Origin: Eubacteriales Family XIII. Incertae Sedis bacterium
GTDB lineage: Bacteria > Bacillota > Clostridia > Peptostreptococcales > Anaerovoracaceae
Assembly: GCA_031272745.1 (NCBI GenBank)
Contig: JAISTF010000149.1
Span: forward strand, 1-5,843
DNA length: 5,843 nucleotides
Direction of reading: 5' to 3'
The notes below the pieces were generated by a model. That model saw nothing but the letters and a program-made list of their open reading frames with translations. It was not told the origin of the DNA and searched no databases. Numbering within the stretch: the first letter of the stretch is position 1; every line of letters starts with the position of its first letter. Made by a program: the position numbers and the translations under genes. Shown one piece after another: positions 1-5,724 of this stretch.

Positions 1-1
1 G

Positions 2-475
2 GAGCAGGATTCGGTCGGCGGCATCGTCGAGGCGGTCGCGTTCGGCGTCCCCGCGGGTATCGGCGAACCGTTTTTCGATTCCGTCGAAAGCCGTGTCGCG
101 CAGCTGCTGTTTTCGGTCCCCGCGGTCAAGGGCGTGGAATTCGGCCTTGGCTTTGCGCTTGCGGACATGCTCGGCAGCGAGGCCAACGACCCGCTCGCCG
201 TGCAGGGCGGACAGATCGTGAGCATCACAAACGCAAGCGGCGGCGTACTCGGCGGCATCGCCAACGGCATGCCCCTGATTGTCCGCGCGGCGGTCAAGCC
301 GACGGCTTCGATCGGTGTCGCGCAGCGGACCGTCAACCCGCGCACCTTGACAGAGGAATCGCTTGCGCTCGGCGGGCGCCACGACCCGTGCATCGCGCCG
401 CGGGCCGTCCCCGTCGTCGAAGCCTGCGTCGCGATGGCGCTGCTCGACCTCGCGAAAGAGGGCGGCATCCTTTGA
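2..475 (+). CDS. aroC: Chorismate synthase, C-terminal part (5' end outside window)
   Basis: This is the last 157 codons of chorismate synthase, the FMN-dependent enzyme that converts 5-enolpyruvylshikimate 3-phosphate to chorismate in the cytoplasm. The reading frame is open from base 2 to the TGA at 473-475. Family blocks are clear: QDSVGGIVE at the very start, then VPAGIGEPFFD, SVPAVKGVEFG, a GGVLGGIANGMP block (about 239-276) and the C-terminal signature GRHDPCIAPRAVPVVEA beginning near 374. Family members are usually about 350-400 residues, so somewhat over half of the protein lies upstream. The visible part looks intact, with no frameshift. The stop codon overlaps the TTG start of aroK by 4 bases (TTGA), placing it in the same operon. 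Identity is firm from the motifs; whether the enzyme is mono- or bifunctional for flavin reduction cannot be told from the sequence. Confidence 0.97.
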   Translation, partial: EQDSVGGIVEAVAFGVPAGIGEPFFDSVESRVAQLLFSVPAVKGVEFGLGFALADMLGSEANDPLAVQGGQIVSITNASGGVLGGIANGMPLIVRAAVKPTASIGVAQRTVNPRTLTEESLALGGRHDPCIAPRAVPVVEACVAMALLDLAKEGGIL

Positions 476-999
476 CGCAGGCCGGAAACGCAGTGCTCAT
501 CGGGATGCCCGGCAGCGGCAAGACCGAGCTCGGCCGCCGCGCGGCGAAGCTGCTCGGTGCGCAGTTCGTGGACACGGACATGGCCATTGAAATCATCGCG
601 GGCACAAGCATCGCGGAGATTTTCGCGTCGCAGGGCGAGGCCGCGTTCCGGCGGATGGAGACGGAGACAATCACGGATTTGCACGGCGCGTACGACACAC
701 CCTGCCTCGTGGCGACGGGCGGCGGCGTGGTCACGGTGCCGGAAAATCTTCCGCTGCTTCAAATGCTCGGGACGGTGGTATATATACGGCGTGATTTTGA
801 TGCGATTGCAAGCGGCGTGACCTACGGCGCGGACCGGCCTCTGCTGACGGACCCGTCGGCGCTGGAAACGCTGTGGGCATCGCGCAAGGAATTGTATGAA
901 TCCTGGGCGGACAGGACGTTCGCCGTCATAGAGGGCGAGGCGATCGGCGATGCGGCCGCGCGTCTGGCAAAAACGATTGCGGAAGGGAATGTATCATGA
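472..999 (+). CDS. aroK: Shikimate kinase (TTG start)
   Basis: This gene encodes a 175-residue cytoplasmic shikimate kinase, which phosphorylates the 3-hydroxyl of shikimate with ATP; the length is normal for the family. Visible motifs are a Walker A loop GMPGSGKT (residues 11-18), the shikimate-binding DTD (34-36), Arg60 in AFRR, the glycine block TGGGVV (82-87), the lid arginine in DRPLL (Arg122) and a C-terminal Arg138 before LYESWAD. I chose TTG at 472 because it places the P-loop at the usual distance from the N-terminus, overlaps the aroC stop as TTGA, and has AGAGGG (457-462) nine bases upstream. An upstream in-frame ATG at 388 would add 28 arginine-rich residues lying inside aroC and is unlikely. 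The gene ends in an ATGA overlap with the foldase gene. The symbol could equally be aroL; sequence alone does not separate the isozymes. Confidence 0.95.
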   Translation: MTQAGNAVLIGMPGSGKTELGRRAAKLLGAQFVDTDMAIEIIAGTSIAEIFASQGEAAFRRMETETITDLHGAYDTPCLVATGGGVVTVPENLPLLQMLGTVVYIRRDFDAIASGVTYGADRPLLTDPSALETLWASRKELYESWADRTFAVIEGEAIGDAAARLAKTIAEGNVS

Positions 1000-2153
1000 A
1001 CGAAAAAGCACAGGAACAGATCAAGCGGGACGCGCGGACAAAACGGATCCTGCTGGCCATCATTATTGTATTGGCGGCGGCGCTGGCCTTTACGCTGGGG
1101 ACGCGGTTTGCGGACTCAAAGGGCGGCGCGGACGGCGGCAGTTCGTCGGCGGCCGCAGGCGACAGCGGTGCCTCGGGCGGCAGCAGCGCACAGGCGGCGT
1201 CGGGCGGCAGCGGCGACGTGAGCTCGTCGGAAGTGATCGCCCGCGTCGACGGCGTTGACGTCACGGAAGGGTTCGTGGCCGGCGTCAACCTGCTGATGGA
1301 ATTCCTGCAGACGGGCACGTTCTCGGACGCTTATACGGACGACGAGAAGCTCATCCAGGAAAACAACGTGCTCGTCACCTACGTCGTGCCCAACCAGGTG
1401 ATTCGCGCACACCTTGAAAGCACGGGCGTCCTGCCGCTCTCGGAGGAGCAGCAGGCGGAGATCAGCACGAACCTCGAGCAATTGACGAGCGACGCGGACG
1501 CGATGGACCAGCTCGCGCAGCACGGCATCGGCGAGCAGGAAGCGGTTTATTATTTGGAAAGCAATACGCTGTGGAATATGTATGTGGAGGAAGTGGCGGC
1601 GGCCGAGCCTGTGACCGACGCGGACATCCAAGCATATTATGAAGAAAATCCGGACTACTTCGTGACGCCCGCGTCGATGACGGCGAGCCACATCCTCATC
1701 TCGGACACGGAGCATACGGCGGAGAAGCGCGCCGTCATCGAGGAAGTGCTCGCGAAGGCGCAGGCCGGCGAGGACTTCGCGGCGCTCGCGCAGGAGTACA
1801 GCGAGGACACGGGCACGGCATCCTCGGGCGGCGACCTCGGGACGTTCACGACGGGCCAGATGGTGCAGGAATTCGAGGACGCGTGCCTCGCGTTGTCGCC
1901 GGGCGAAATCAGCGGCATCGTGGAGACGGAGTACGGCTACCACATCATCAAGCTCGTGGACAAGACCGATGCGTCGACGCAGCCGCTTGAAGACGCATCC
2001 GAATCCATCAAATACTACATCGAGCAGGAGCGGGCCACGGCAGCGCTCGACGCGCTCGTCGCCGCCGCGAAGGTCGAATATCTGGGCCTGACGGTTCCGG
2101 ACACGGGCGTGCCGCCGGTGTCGGAAGAGGAGCTCGCGACCGCGCGCGGATGA
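996..2153 (+). CDS. Membrane-anchored parvulin-type peptidyl-prolyl isomerase (PrsA/SurA-like foldase)
   Basis: The 385-residue product resembles extracytoplasmic foldases that help secreted proteins fold. It has a short positive N-terminus (K10, R11, R14, K16, R17) and one hydrophobic segment at about 19-36. A Gly/Ser/Ala-rich linker follows (about 41-76), then a helical SurA-N-like region (about 77-222), a parvulin domain (about 226-324) and an acidic tail. Parvulin landmarks are ASHILI (230-235), FAALAQEYSED (261-271), GGDLGTF (278-284), the FEDACLALSPGEIS stretch and TEYGYHIIKL (311-320). There is no lipobox cysteine after the hydrophobic segment and no good signal peptidase I site, so it is probably an uncleaved type II membrane protein rather than a PrsA lipoprotein. 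GGAAGGGA (981-988) is a strong ribosome binding site. ATGA overlaps join it to aroK and aroE. It has no known role in the shikimate pathway, so the operon position is the odd feature. Clients are unknown. Confidence 0.9.
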   Translation: MNEKAQEQIKRDARTKRILLAIIIVLAAALAFTLGTRFADSKGGADGGSSSAAAGDSGASGGSSAQAASGGSGDVSSSEVIARVDGVDVTEGFVAGVNLLMEFLQTGTFSDAYTDDEKLIQENNVLVTYVVPNQVIRAHLESTGVLPLSEEQQAEISTNLEQLTSDADAMDQLAQHGIGEQEAVYYLESNTLWNMYVEEVAAAEPVTDADIQAYYEENPDYFVTPASMTASHILISDTEHTAEKRAVIEEVLAKAQAGEDFAALAQEYSEDTGTASSGGDLGTFTTGQMVQEFEDACLALSPGEISGIVETEYGYHIIKLVDKTDASTQPLEDASESIKYYIEQERATAALDALVAAAKVEYLGLTVPDTGVPPVSEEELATARG

Positions 2154-2989
2154 GGACGGGCATGAGGCAGTTTGCGGTCATCGGGGATCCGGTCGCGCAT
2201 TCGATCTCGCCGCTGTTGCACAGGACCGCGTTTGCGCGGCTCGGCGTGCCTGCGGCGTACGATGCCTTCCATGTGCGGCCGGCGGTGCTCGGCGCGTTCG
2301 TGGGCGGCACGGCGTTGGAAGGCTACAACGTGACCATCCCGCACAAGGCGCGCATCGTGCCGTTTTTGGACGGGCTGCGCGGCGACGCTTTGGCGGCGGG
2401 CGCGGTGAATACGGTCGTGCGGGAAGGCGGACAAAAAATAGGCTATAATACGGACATGGACGGTTTGCTGTTTGCGCTGCGCGAGCTGGGCTGCGGCTAC
2501 AGCGGCGCTTCCGTGCGCGTCTTCGGCACGGGCGGCGCGGCGCGCGGGGCGGCTTGCAAGGCGGCGTCGGAAGGCGCGCGCGAGGTGCGCGTGCTCGGGC
2601 GGAGCCGCGAGAAGGCGGAGGCGATCCTGTCCGGTTCGTACGGCGGCATGCCGTCGGCGGACGCGGTGCGCGGCGCGGACCTGTTCGTGAACGCGACGCC
2701 GCTCGGGATGGCCGGCTACGGCGAGGATTTTGCCGACCTGTCGTTTTTGGACGGCCTGCCGGCGCATGCGGTCGTGTACGATTGCGTGTACACGCCGGCG
2801 GAGACGGCGCTCGTGCGGGCGGCGCGCGCGCGCGGCCTGCGGGCGGAGACGGGATTGTCGATGCTCGTGTGGCAGGGGTTGCTGTCGGAAGCCCTGTGGG
2901 GCGTGGCGCCGCGCGAAGCGGCGTTGTCCGCGGAGGTATACGGGGCGGTGCACGAGGCATTGTCGAAACATTTGGAAGGAACGGTATGA
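2150..2989 (+). CDS. aroE: Shikimate dehydrogenase (NADP-dependent)
   Basis: This 279-residue enzyme reduces 3-dehydroshikimate to shikimate with NADPH. The substrate domain shows HSISP with shikimate-binding Ser18 and Ser20, NVTIPHK with catalytic Lys66, AVNTVV with Asn87, and GYNTDMDG with catalytic Asp102. The Rossmann domain shows a GTGGAARG loop (126-133), GRS with Arg151 placed to bind the NADP 2'-phosphate, NATPLGM (181-187), VYDCVYTP (209-216) and a C-terminal GLSMLVWQG (235-243) with Gln242. Two starts are possible. ATG 2150 forms an ATGA overlap with the foldase stop. ATG 2162, four codons on, has GAGG (2152-2155) six bases upstream and gives an N-terminus starting MRQFAVIGDP. The difference does not affect the domain. 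The gene ends in an ATGA overlap with aroF. The motifs fit AroE better than the YdiB or quinate dehydrogenase branches, but cofactor and substrate range are inferred. Confidence 0.95.
   Translation: MRTGMRQFAVIGDPVAHSISPLLHRTAFARLGVPAAYDAFHVRPAVLGAFVGGTALEGYNVTIPHKARIVPFLDGLRGDALAAGAVNTVVREGGQKIGYNTDMDGLLFALRELGCGYSGASVRVFGTGGAARGAACKAASEGAREVRVLGRSREKAEAILSGSYGGMPSADAVRGADLFVNATPLGMAGYGEDFADLSFLDGLPAHAVVYDCVYTPAETALVRAARARGLRAETGLSMLVWQGLLSEALWGVAPREAALSAEVYGAVHEALSKHLEGTV
2152..2155 (+). promoter_or_regulatory. Possible ribosome binding site favouring an internal aroE start at 2162
   Basis: GAGG sits six bases before the ATG at 2162. The nearest purine-rich stretch before the ATG at 2150 (GAGGAG, 2126-2131) is 18 bases away, which is too far for normal pairing. 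Starting at 2150 would therefore rely on re-initiation at the ATGA overlap. Either start is possible. Confidence 0.4.
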
Positions 2990-4008
2990 TCATAGTAGTC
3001 AGCGAAACGGCGTCGGACGCGGAAGTCGAAAGCCTCATCCATAACATCGAGGCACGCGGCGTGTCCGTGAAGCAGGTGCAGGGCGAGGAGCGGCGCGTGT
3101 TCGGCCTCGTCGGGGACGTGTCGGGCATCGACGCGGAGAGTCTCGAACGCGGCGGCATCGTCGAGAAGGTCATGAAGGTCTCGGCGCCCTACAAGCTCAG
3201 CGGGCGCAGTTTCCATCCGGGCGACACGGCGGTCACGGTCGCGGGGCCGGGCATCGGGAGCGTGTCCGTCGGCGACGGGCATTTCCTCGTTGCGGCGGGG
3301 CCGTGCTCGGTCGAGAGCGAGGAGCAGATTCTCAAAATTGCGCAGGACGTGAAGCGCTCGGGCGCGGGGCTTCTGCGCGGCGGGGCGTTCAAGCCGCGCA
3401 GTTCGCCGTATTCGTTCCAGGGGCTCGGCCTCGACGGGCTCGAGCTGCTGAAGATCGCGAGCCGCAAGACGGGGCTCGGCGTGATGACGGAGATCCTGTC
3501 GCCGGAGCATCTTTCGGATTTCGAGCGCGACGTGGACGTGGTCCAGATCGGCGCGCGCAATATGCAAAATTTCACGTTGCTGCGCGAGGTCGGTCGGCTC
3601 GGCAAGCCGGTGCTCCTCAAGCGCGGGCCGTCGAGCACGATCGACGAGATGCTGATGGCGGCGGACTATGTGCTGATGCCCGGCAAGGCGCAGGTGATCC
3701 TGTGCGAGCGCGGCATCCGCACGTTTGAGACGGCGACGCGCAACACGCTCGACGTGTCGGCGGTGCCGGTGCTGAAGAAGCGCTCGCACCTGCCCGTGAT
3801 GGTCGACCCGTCGCACGGGACAGGGTACTGGGACCTCGTCGAGCCGATGGCGCTCGCGGCGGTCGCGGCCGGCGCGGACGGGCTTGTCATCGAGGTGCAC
3901 GACCAGCCGGCGCGCGCGCTGTGCGACGGGCAGCAGTCGATCACGCCGGCGGTGTTTGACGGGCTGATGCAGAAGATCACTCGAGTGCGCGAAGCGTTGG
4001 CTGCGTGA
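2986..4008 (+). CDS. aroF: 3-deoxy-7-phosphoheptulonate (DAHP) synthase, type I beta with N-terminal regulatory-type domain
   Basis: This 340-residue protein catalyses the first committed step, joining phosphoenolpyruvate and erythrose 4-phosphate. Residues 1 to about 70 form a ferredoxin-like domain of the kind seen in Thermotoga-type DAHP synthases, where it mediates aromatic amino acid inhibition. The rest is the TIM barrel. Landmarks are AGPCSVES with metal ligand Cys107, LLRGGAFKPRSSPYSFQG (129-146), IGARNMQNF (188-196), LLKRGPSSTIDE (210-221), LCERGIRTFE (239-248), DPSHGTG with His276, IEVH with Glu303 and LCDGQQS with Asp314. All four expected metal ligands are present. A Gly-rich stretch (about 86-98) between the domains looks slightly longer than usual. 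No chorismate mutase domain is fused here; that activity sits in the next gene. The start is ATG 2986, overlapping the aroE stop as ATGA, with GGAAGGA (2974-2980) five bases upstream. Feedback by Phe or Tyr is likely but inferred. Confidence 0.95.
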   Translation: MIIVVSETASDAEVESLIHNIEARGVSVKQVQGEERRVFGLVGDVSGIDAESLERGGIVEKVMKVSAPYKLSGRSFHPGDTAVTVAGPGIGSVSVGDGHFLVAAGPCSVESEEQILKIAQDVKRSGAGLLRGGAFKPRSSPYSFQGLGLDGLELLKIASRKTGLGVMTEILSPEHLSDFERDVDVVQIGARNMQNFTLLREVGRLGKPVLLKRGPSSTIDEMLMAADYVLMPGKAQVILCERGIRTFETATRNTLDVSAVPVLKKRSHLPVMVDPSHGTGYWDLVEPMALAAVAAGADGLVIEVHDQPARALCDGQQSITPAVFDGLMQKITRVREALAA

Positions 4009-4061
4009 CCGCGCGGGGATCGCGGAAGGTTTATGTTATTGAATCATCAGGAGCAGTAGGG
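4009..4061 (+). other. aroF-pheA intergenic gap with a tiny ORF and a weak hairpin
   Basis: This 53-base stretch is the only real gap inside the aro cluster and is more AT-rich than its flanks. CCGCG (4009-4013) can pair with CGCGG (4021-4025) around a 7-base loop, but no T-run follows, so it is not an intrinsic terminator. An eight-codon ORF (MLLNHQEQ) runs from ATG 4033 to TAG 4057-4059 and stops two bases before the pheA ATG; GGAAGG (4024-4029) lies just ahead of it. It contains no Phe, Tyr or Trp codons, so it does not look like a classical attenuator leader. Translation of it is unproven. Confidence 0.35.
4049..4053 (+). promoter_or_regulatory. Ribosome binding site deciding the pheA start
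   Basis: AGGAG lies eight bases before ATG 4062, an ideal spacing. It decides between this ATG and the in-frame GTG at 4005, which overlaps the aroF stop as GTGA but has no clear Shine-Dalgarno sequence. Confidence 0.8.
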
Positions 4062-5201
4062 ATGGCGAAGAAATTGGACGACAAGGAAATCACGGTGTAT
4101 CGGGAAGTGGTCGACGGGATCGACCGCGAAATCGTGAAGCTGTTTGAGCGGCGGATGCTGCTCACGAAGGAAATCAGCGACTACAAGGTCGCGCACAACA
4201 TCGCGGTCTACGACCCCGACCGCGAGCGGCAGATCACGGACGCGGCGGCGGCGATGGTCGAGGACGAGCTCGGCGGCGAGGTGACGCTGCTCATGCGGAC
4301 GCTGATGGCGCTCGGGCGCGGTTACCAGCGACGGCTGATGTTCAAGAGCGAGACGCCGGACTATCTGCCGAACCCGCAGCCGCGCAAGACGAGCAACGTG
4401 CGCGTCGTCTTCCAGGGCGCCTCCGGGGCCTGGGGCGAGCACGCGGCCATCAAGCTGTTTCCGAACGCCGCCATCGACGCGGCGGAGTATTTCGAGGACG
4501 TGTTCCGCAAGGTGAAAGACGGCGAGGCCGACTACGGTGTGCTGCCGATTGAAAACTCGAAGACGGGCGCGATCGGCGAAACGTACGACCTGCTCCGCAG
4601 CTACGGCTGCTACATCGTGGCGCGGACGTGGATCGACGTGCGGCATTGCCTGCTCGCGAAGCCGGGCGCGGCGCTGCGCGACATCCGCGAGGTGTATTCG
4701 CATCCCGAGGGGTTCCGGCAGTGCCGGCGCTTCCTGCTCGACAAGCCGTGGGACCTCATCGCGACGAGCAACACGGCGGTCGCGGCCGCGAAGGCGGCGG
4801 CCGGCGAGGACTTGCGCACGGCGGCCATCGGCTCGCGCATGGCGGCGGAACACAACGGGCTCGAAGTGCTCGCGGAAGACATCATGGACTCGGACAAAAA
4901 CCGGACGTCCTTTGTGGTGATCGCGTCGCACCCGGAATACGACGAGGAATGCGATTTGATTTCGTTTTCGTTCACGGCGGCGCACCGCGCGGGCTCGCTC
5001 TGCGAAGCGCTGTTGCCGTTCACGGCGGCGGGCGTGAACCTGACGCGCATCGAGTCGCGGCCTTCCGCGTCGCCGCAGACCTACCGCTTCTTCGCGGAGA
5101 TCAACGGCAACATCGCGGACCCGAAGGTCGTGGACACGCTCTCGCACGCGGCGGGCGTCACGGAATATTTTGAAGTGATCGGGTGTTACAAACTGCTATG
5201 A
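4062..5201 (+). CDS. pheA: Bifunctional chorismate mutase / prephenate dehydratase (P-protein)
   Basis: The 379-residue product converts chorismate to prephenate and then to phenylpyruvate, committing flux to phenylalanine. Residues 1 to about 95 are an AroQ-class chorismate mutase. The E. coli active-site residues align with Arg14, Arg31, Lys42, Asp51, Arg54 and Glu55, and Gln89 is a plausible last one. The prephenate dehydratase domain (about 112-290) shows VFQGASGAWGEHAA, LPIENSKTGAIGE (161-173), SHPEGFRQC (213-221), NTAVAAAKA and NRTSFVVI (280-287). The usual TRF motif reads TSF here (Ser283). A C-terminal ACT domain (about 299-379) has LTRIESRP (327-334), the phenylalanine-binding signature, so feedback inhibition by Phe is likely. 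I chose ATG 4062 for its AGGAG site; GTG 4005 would add 19 residues with no family counterpart. The gene ends in an ATGA overlap with aroQ. Fusion of mutase and dehydratase matches the absence of a mutase domain in the preceding DAHP synthase. Confidence 0.94.
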   Translation: MAKKLDDKEITVYREVVDGIDREIVKLFERRMLLTKEISDYKVAHNIAVYDPDRERQITDAAAAMVEDELGGEVTLLMRTLMALGRGYQRRLMFKSETPDYLPNPQPRKTSNVRVVFQGASGAWGEHAAIKLFPNAAIDAAEYFEDVFRKVKDGEADYGVLPIENSKTGAIGETYDLLRSYGCYIVARTWIDVRHCLLAKPGAALRDIREVYSHPEGFRQCRRFLLDKPWDLIATSNTAVAAAKAAAGEDLRTAAIGSRMAAEHNGLEVLAEDIMDSDKNRTSFVVIASHPEYDEECDLISFSFTAAHRAGSLCEALLPFTAAGVNLTRIESRPSASPQTYRFFAEINGNIADPKVVDTLSHAAGVTEYFEVIGCYKLL

Positions 5202-5626
5202 AACGAATTGCGATCATCAACGGGCCGAACCTCAACCTGCTCGGGACGCGCGAGCCGGACAAATACGGCACGGAGACGCTGGACACGATCCGCGACCGCA
5301 TCCTGGGTCTCGCCTCCGAGCTCGGCGTGCAGTGCGCGTTTTTCCAGAGCAACGTCGAGGGCGAGCTCGTCACGGCGATCCAGCAGGCGGGCGCGCTCGA
5401 CGGCATCATCCTGAACGCGGGCGCCTACACGCATACGTCGGTCGCGATCCGCGACGCGGTGGCGGCCATCGCCACGCCGGTCGTCGAAGTGCATCTGTCG
5501 AATGTGATGGCGCGCGAGGAGTTCCGCCACATCTCGATGATCTCGGCCGTTTGCAAAGGCGTGATCTCCGGCTTCGGCGCGGAGAGCTATCTGCTCGCGC
5601 TGCGGGCGCTGTGCGAAAATGTTTGA
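5198..5626 (+). CDS. aroQ: 3-dehydroquinate dehydratase, type II
   Basis: This 142-residue enzyme dehydrates 3-dehydroquinate to 3-dehydroshikimate; type II members are about 140-150 residues and form dodecamers. Landmarks are NGPNLNLLG (8-16), catalytic Tyr23 in DKYG, FQSNVEGELV (49-58), LNAGAYTHTSVAIRDA (72-87) with Asn73 and His79, VEVHLSN with His99, Arg110 in EEFRHIS, and GVISGFGAESY near the end. Position 53 is Val where many relatives have His (SNHEG); the other expected catalytic residues are present. ATG 5198 overlaps the pheA stop as ATGA. An in-frame GTG at 5183 would add five residues ahead of the conserved KRIAIINGPN and is less likely. The only purine-rich sequence upstream is weak (GGGTG, 5181-5185), so translation probably depends on coupling to pheA. 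The stop TGA (5624-5626) lies inside the -35 hexamer of the downstream promoter. It is unrelated to the AroQ-class chorismate mutase of the preceding gene, despite the shared name. Confidence 0.95.
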   Translation: MKRIAIINGPNLNLLGTREPDKYGTETLDTIRDRILGLASELGVQCAFFQSNVEGELVTAIQQAGALDGIILNAGAYTHTSVAIRDAVAAIATPVVEVHLSNVMAREEFRHISMISAVCKGVISGFGAESYLLALRALCENV

Positions 5627-5651
5627 CAAGCGTTGGTTTTCGTGTTGTAAT
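5623..5651 (+). promoter_or_regulatory. Near-consensus sigma-A promoter for tuf
   Basis: A perfect -35 hexamer TTGACA (5623-5628) is followed by a 17-base spacer and a -10 hexamer TGTAAT (5646-5651), five of six matches to TATAAT. TGT at 5643-5645 supplies an extended -10 (TGn). Transcription would start near 5657-5660, leaving a leader of about 65 bases before the ATG at 5725. The strength suits a highly expressed translation factor. The -35 element overlaps the aroQ stop codon. Confidence 0.8.
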
Positions 5652-5673
5652 AAGGGTTGCGACATTGTAAGGA

Positions 5674-5691
5674 TTCGGGGCGGTTCCCGAA
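5674..5691 (+). other. Stem-loop in the tuf leader
   Basis: TTCGGG (5674-5679) pairs exactly with CCCGAA (5686-5691) around the 6-base loop GCGGTT. No T-run follows, so it is not an intrinsic terminator. It lies in the predicted 5' leader about 20 bases before the ribosome binding site and may stabilise the message or be a binding site. The role is not visible from sequence. Confidence 0.45.
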
Positions 5692-5710
5692 GAAGAGGGT
5701 AGTGCTGAAA

Positions 5711-5715
5711 AGGAG
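5711..5715 (+). promoter_or_regulatory. Ribosome binding site of tuf
   Basis: AGGAG preceded by an A-run (5708-5711) lies nine bases before ATG 5725 and is the strongest-looking site for this start. Confidence 0.8.
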
Positions 5716-5724
5716 ATTACGAAG

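Noticed and set aside
779..800. AT-rich pocket in aroK, with similar ones near 1548-1585 and 1630-1650, as signs of insertion or transfer
   Set aside because: Each is in frame within an intact, full-length gene and encodes ordinary family sequence; local synonymous codon choice explains them.
1125..1225. Repetitive GGC/AGC/GCG-rich stretch in the foldase gene as a DNA repeat
   Set aside because: It is an irregular Gly/Ser/Ala linker following a membrane helix, with no fixed repeat unit.
2444..2449. Perfect TATAAT inside aroE as a possible internal promoter
   Set aside because: It encodes part of the conserved GYNTD motif, has no TTGACA-like hexamer at 16-18 bases upstream and no TGn extension.
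4009..4025. GC-rich hairpin after aroF as a terminator
   Set aside because: The stem is only 5 bp and no T-run follows; the downstream bases are AAGGTTTA.
4032..4037. TATGTT before pheA as a -10 element
   Set aside because: It has only four of six matches and the -35 position holds CCGCGC-like sequence.
2015..5147. Long open frames on the minus strand (for example 2015-2971, 2178-3173, 2716-3900, 4047-5147)
   Set aside because: They lie opposite clearly identified enzymes, are extremely Arg/Ala/Pro-rich and show no family motifs. This is the expected effect of high GC at third codon positions.
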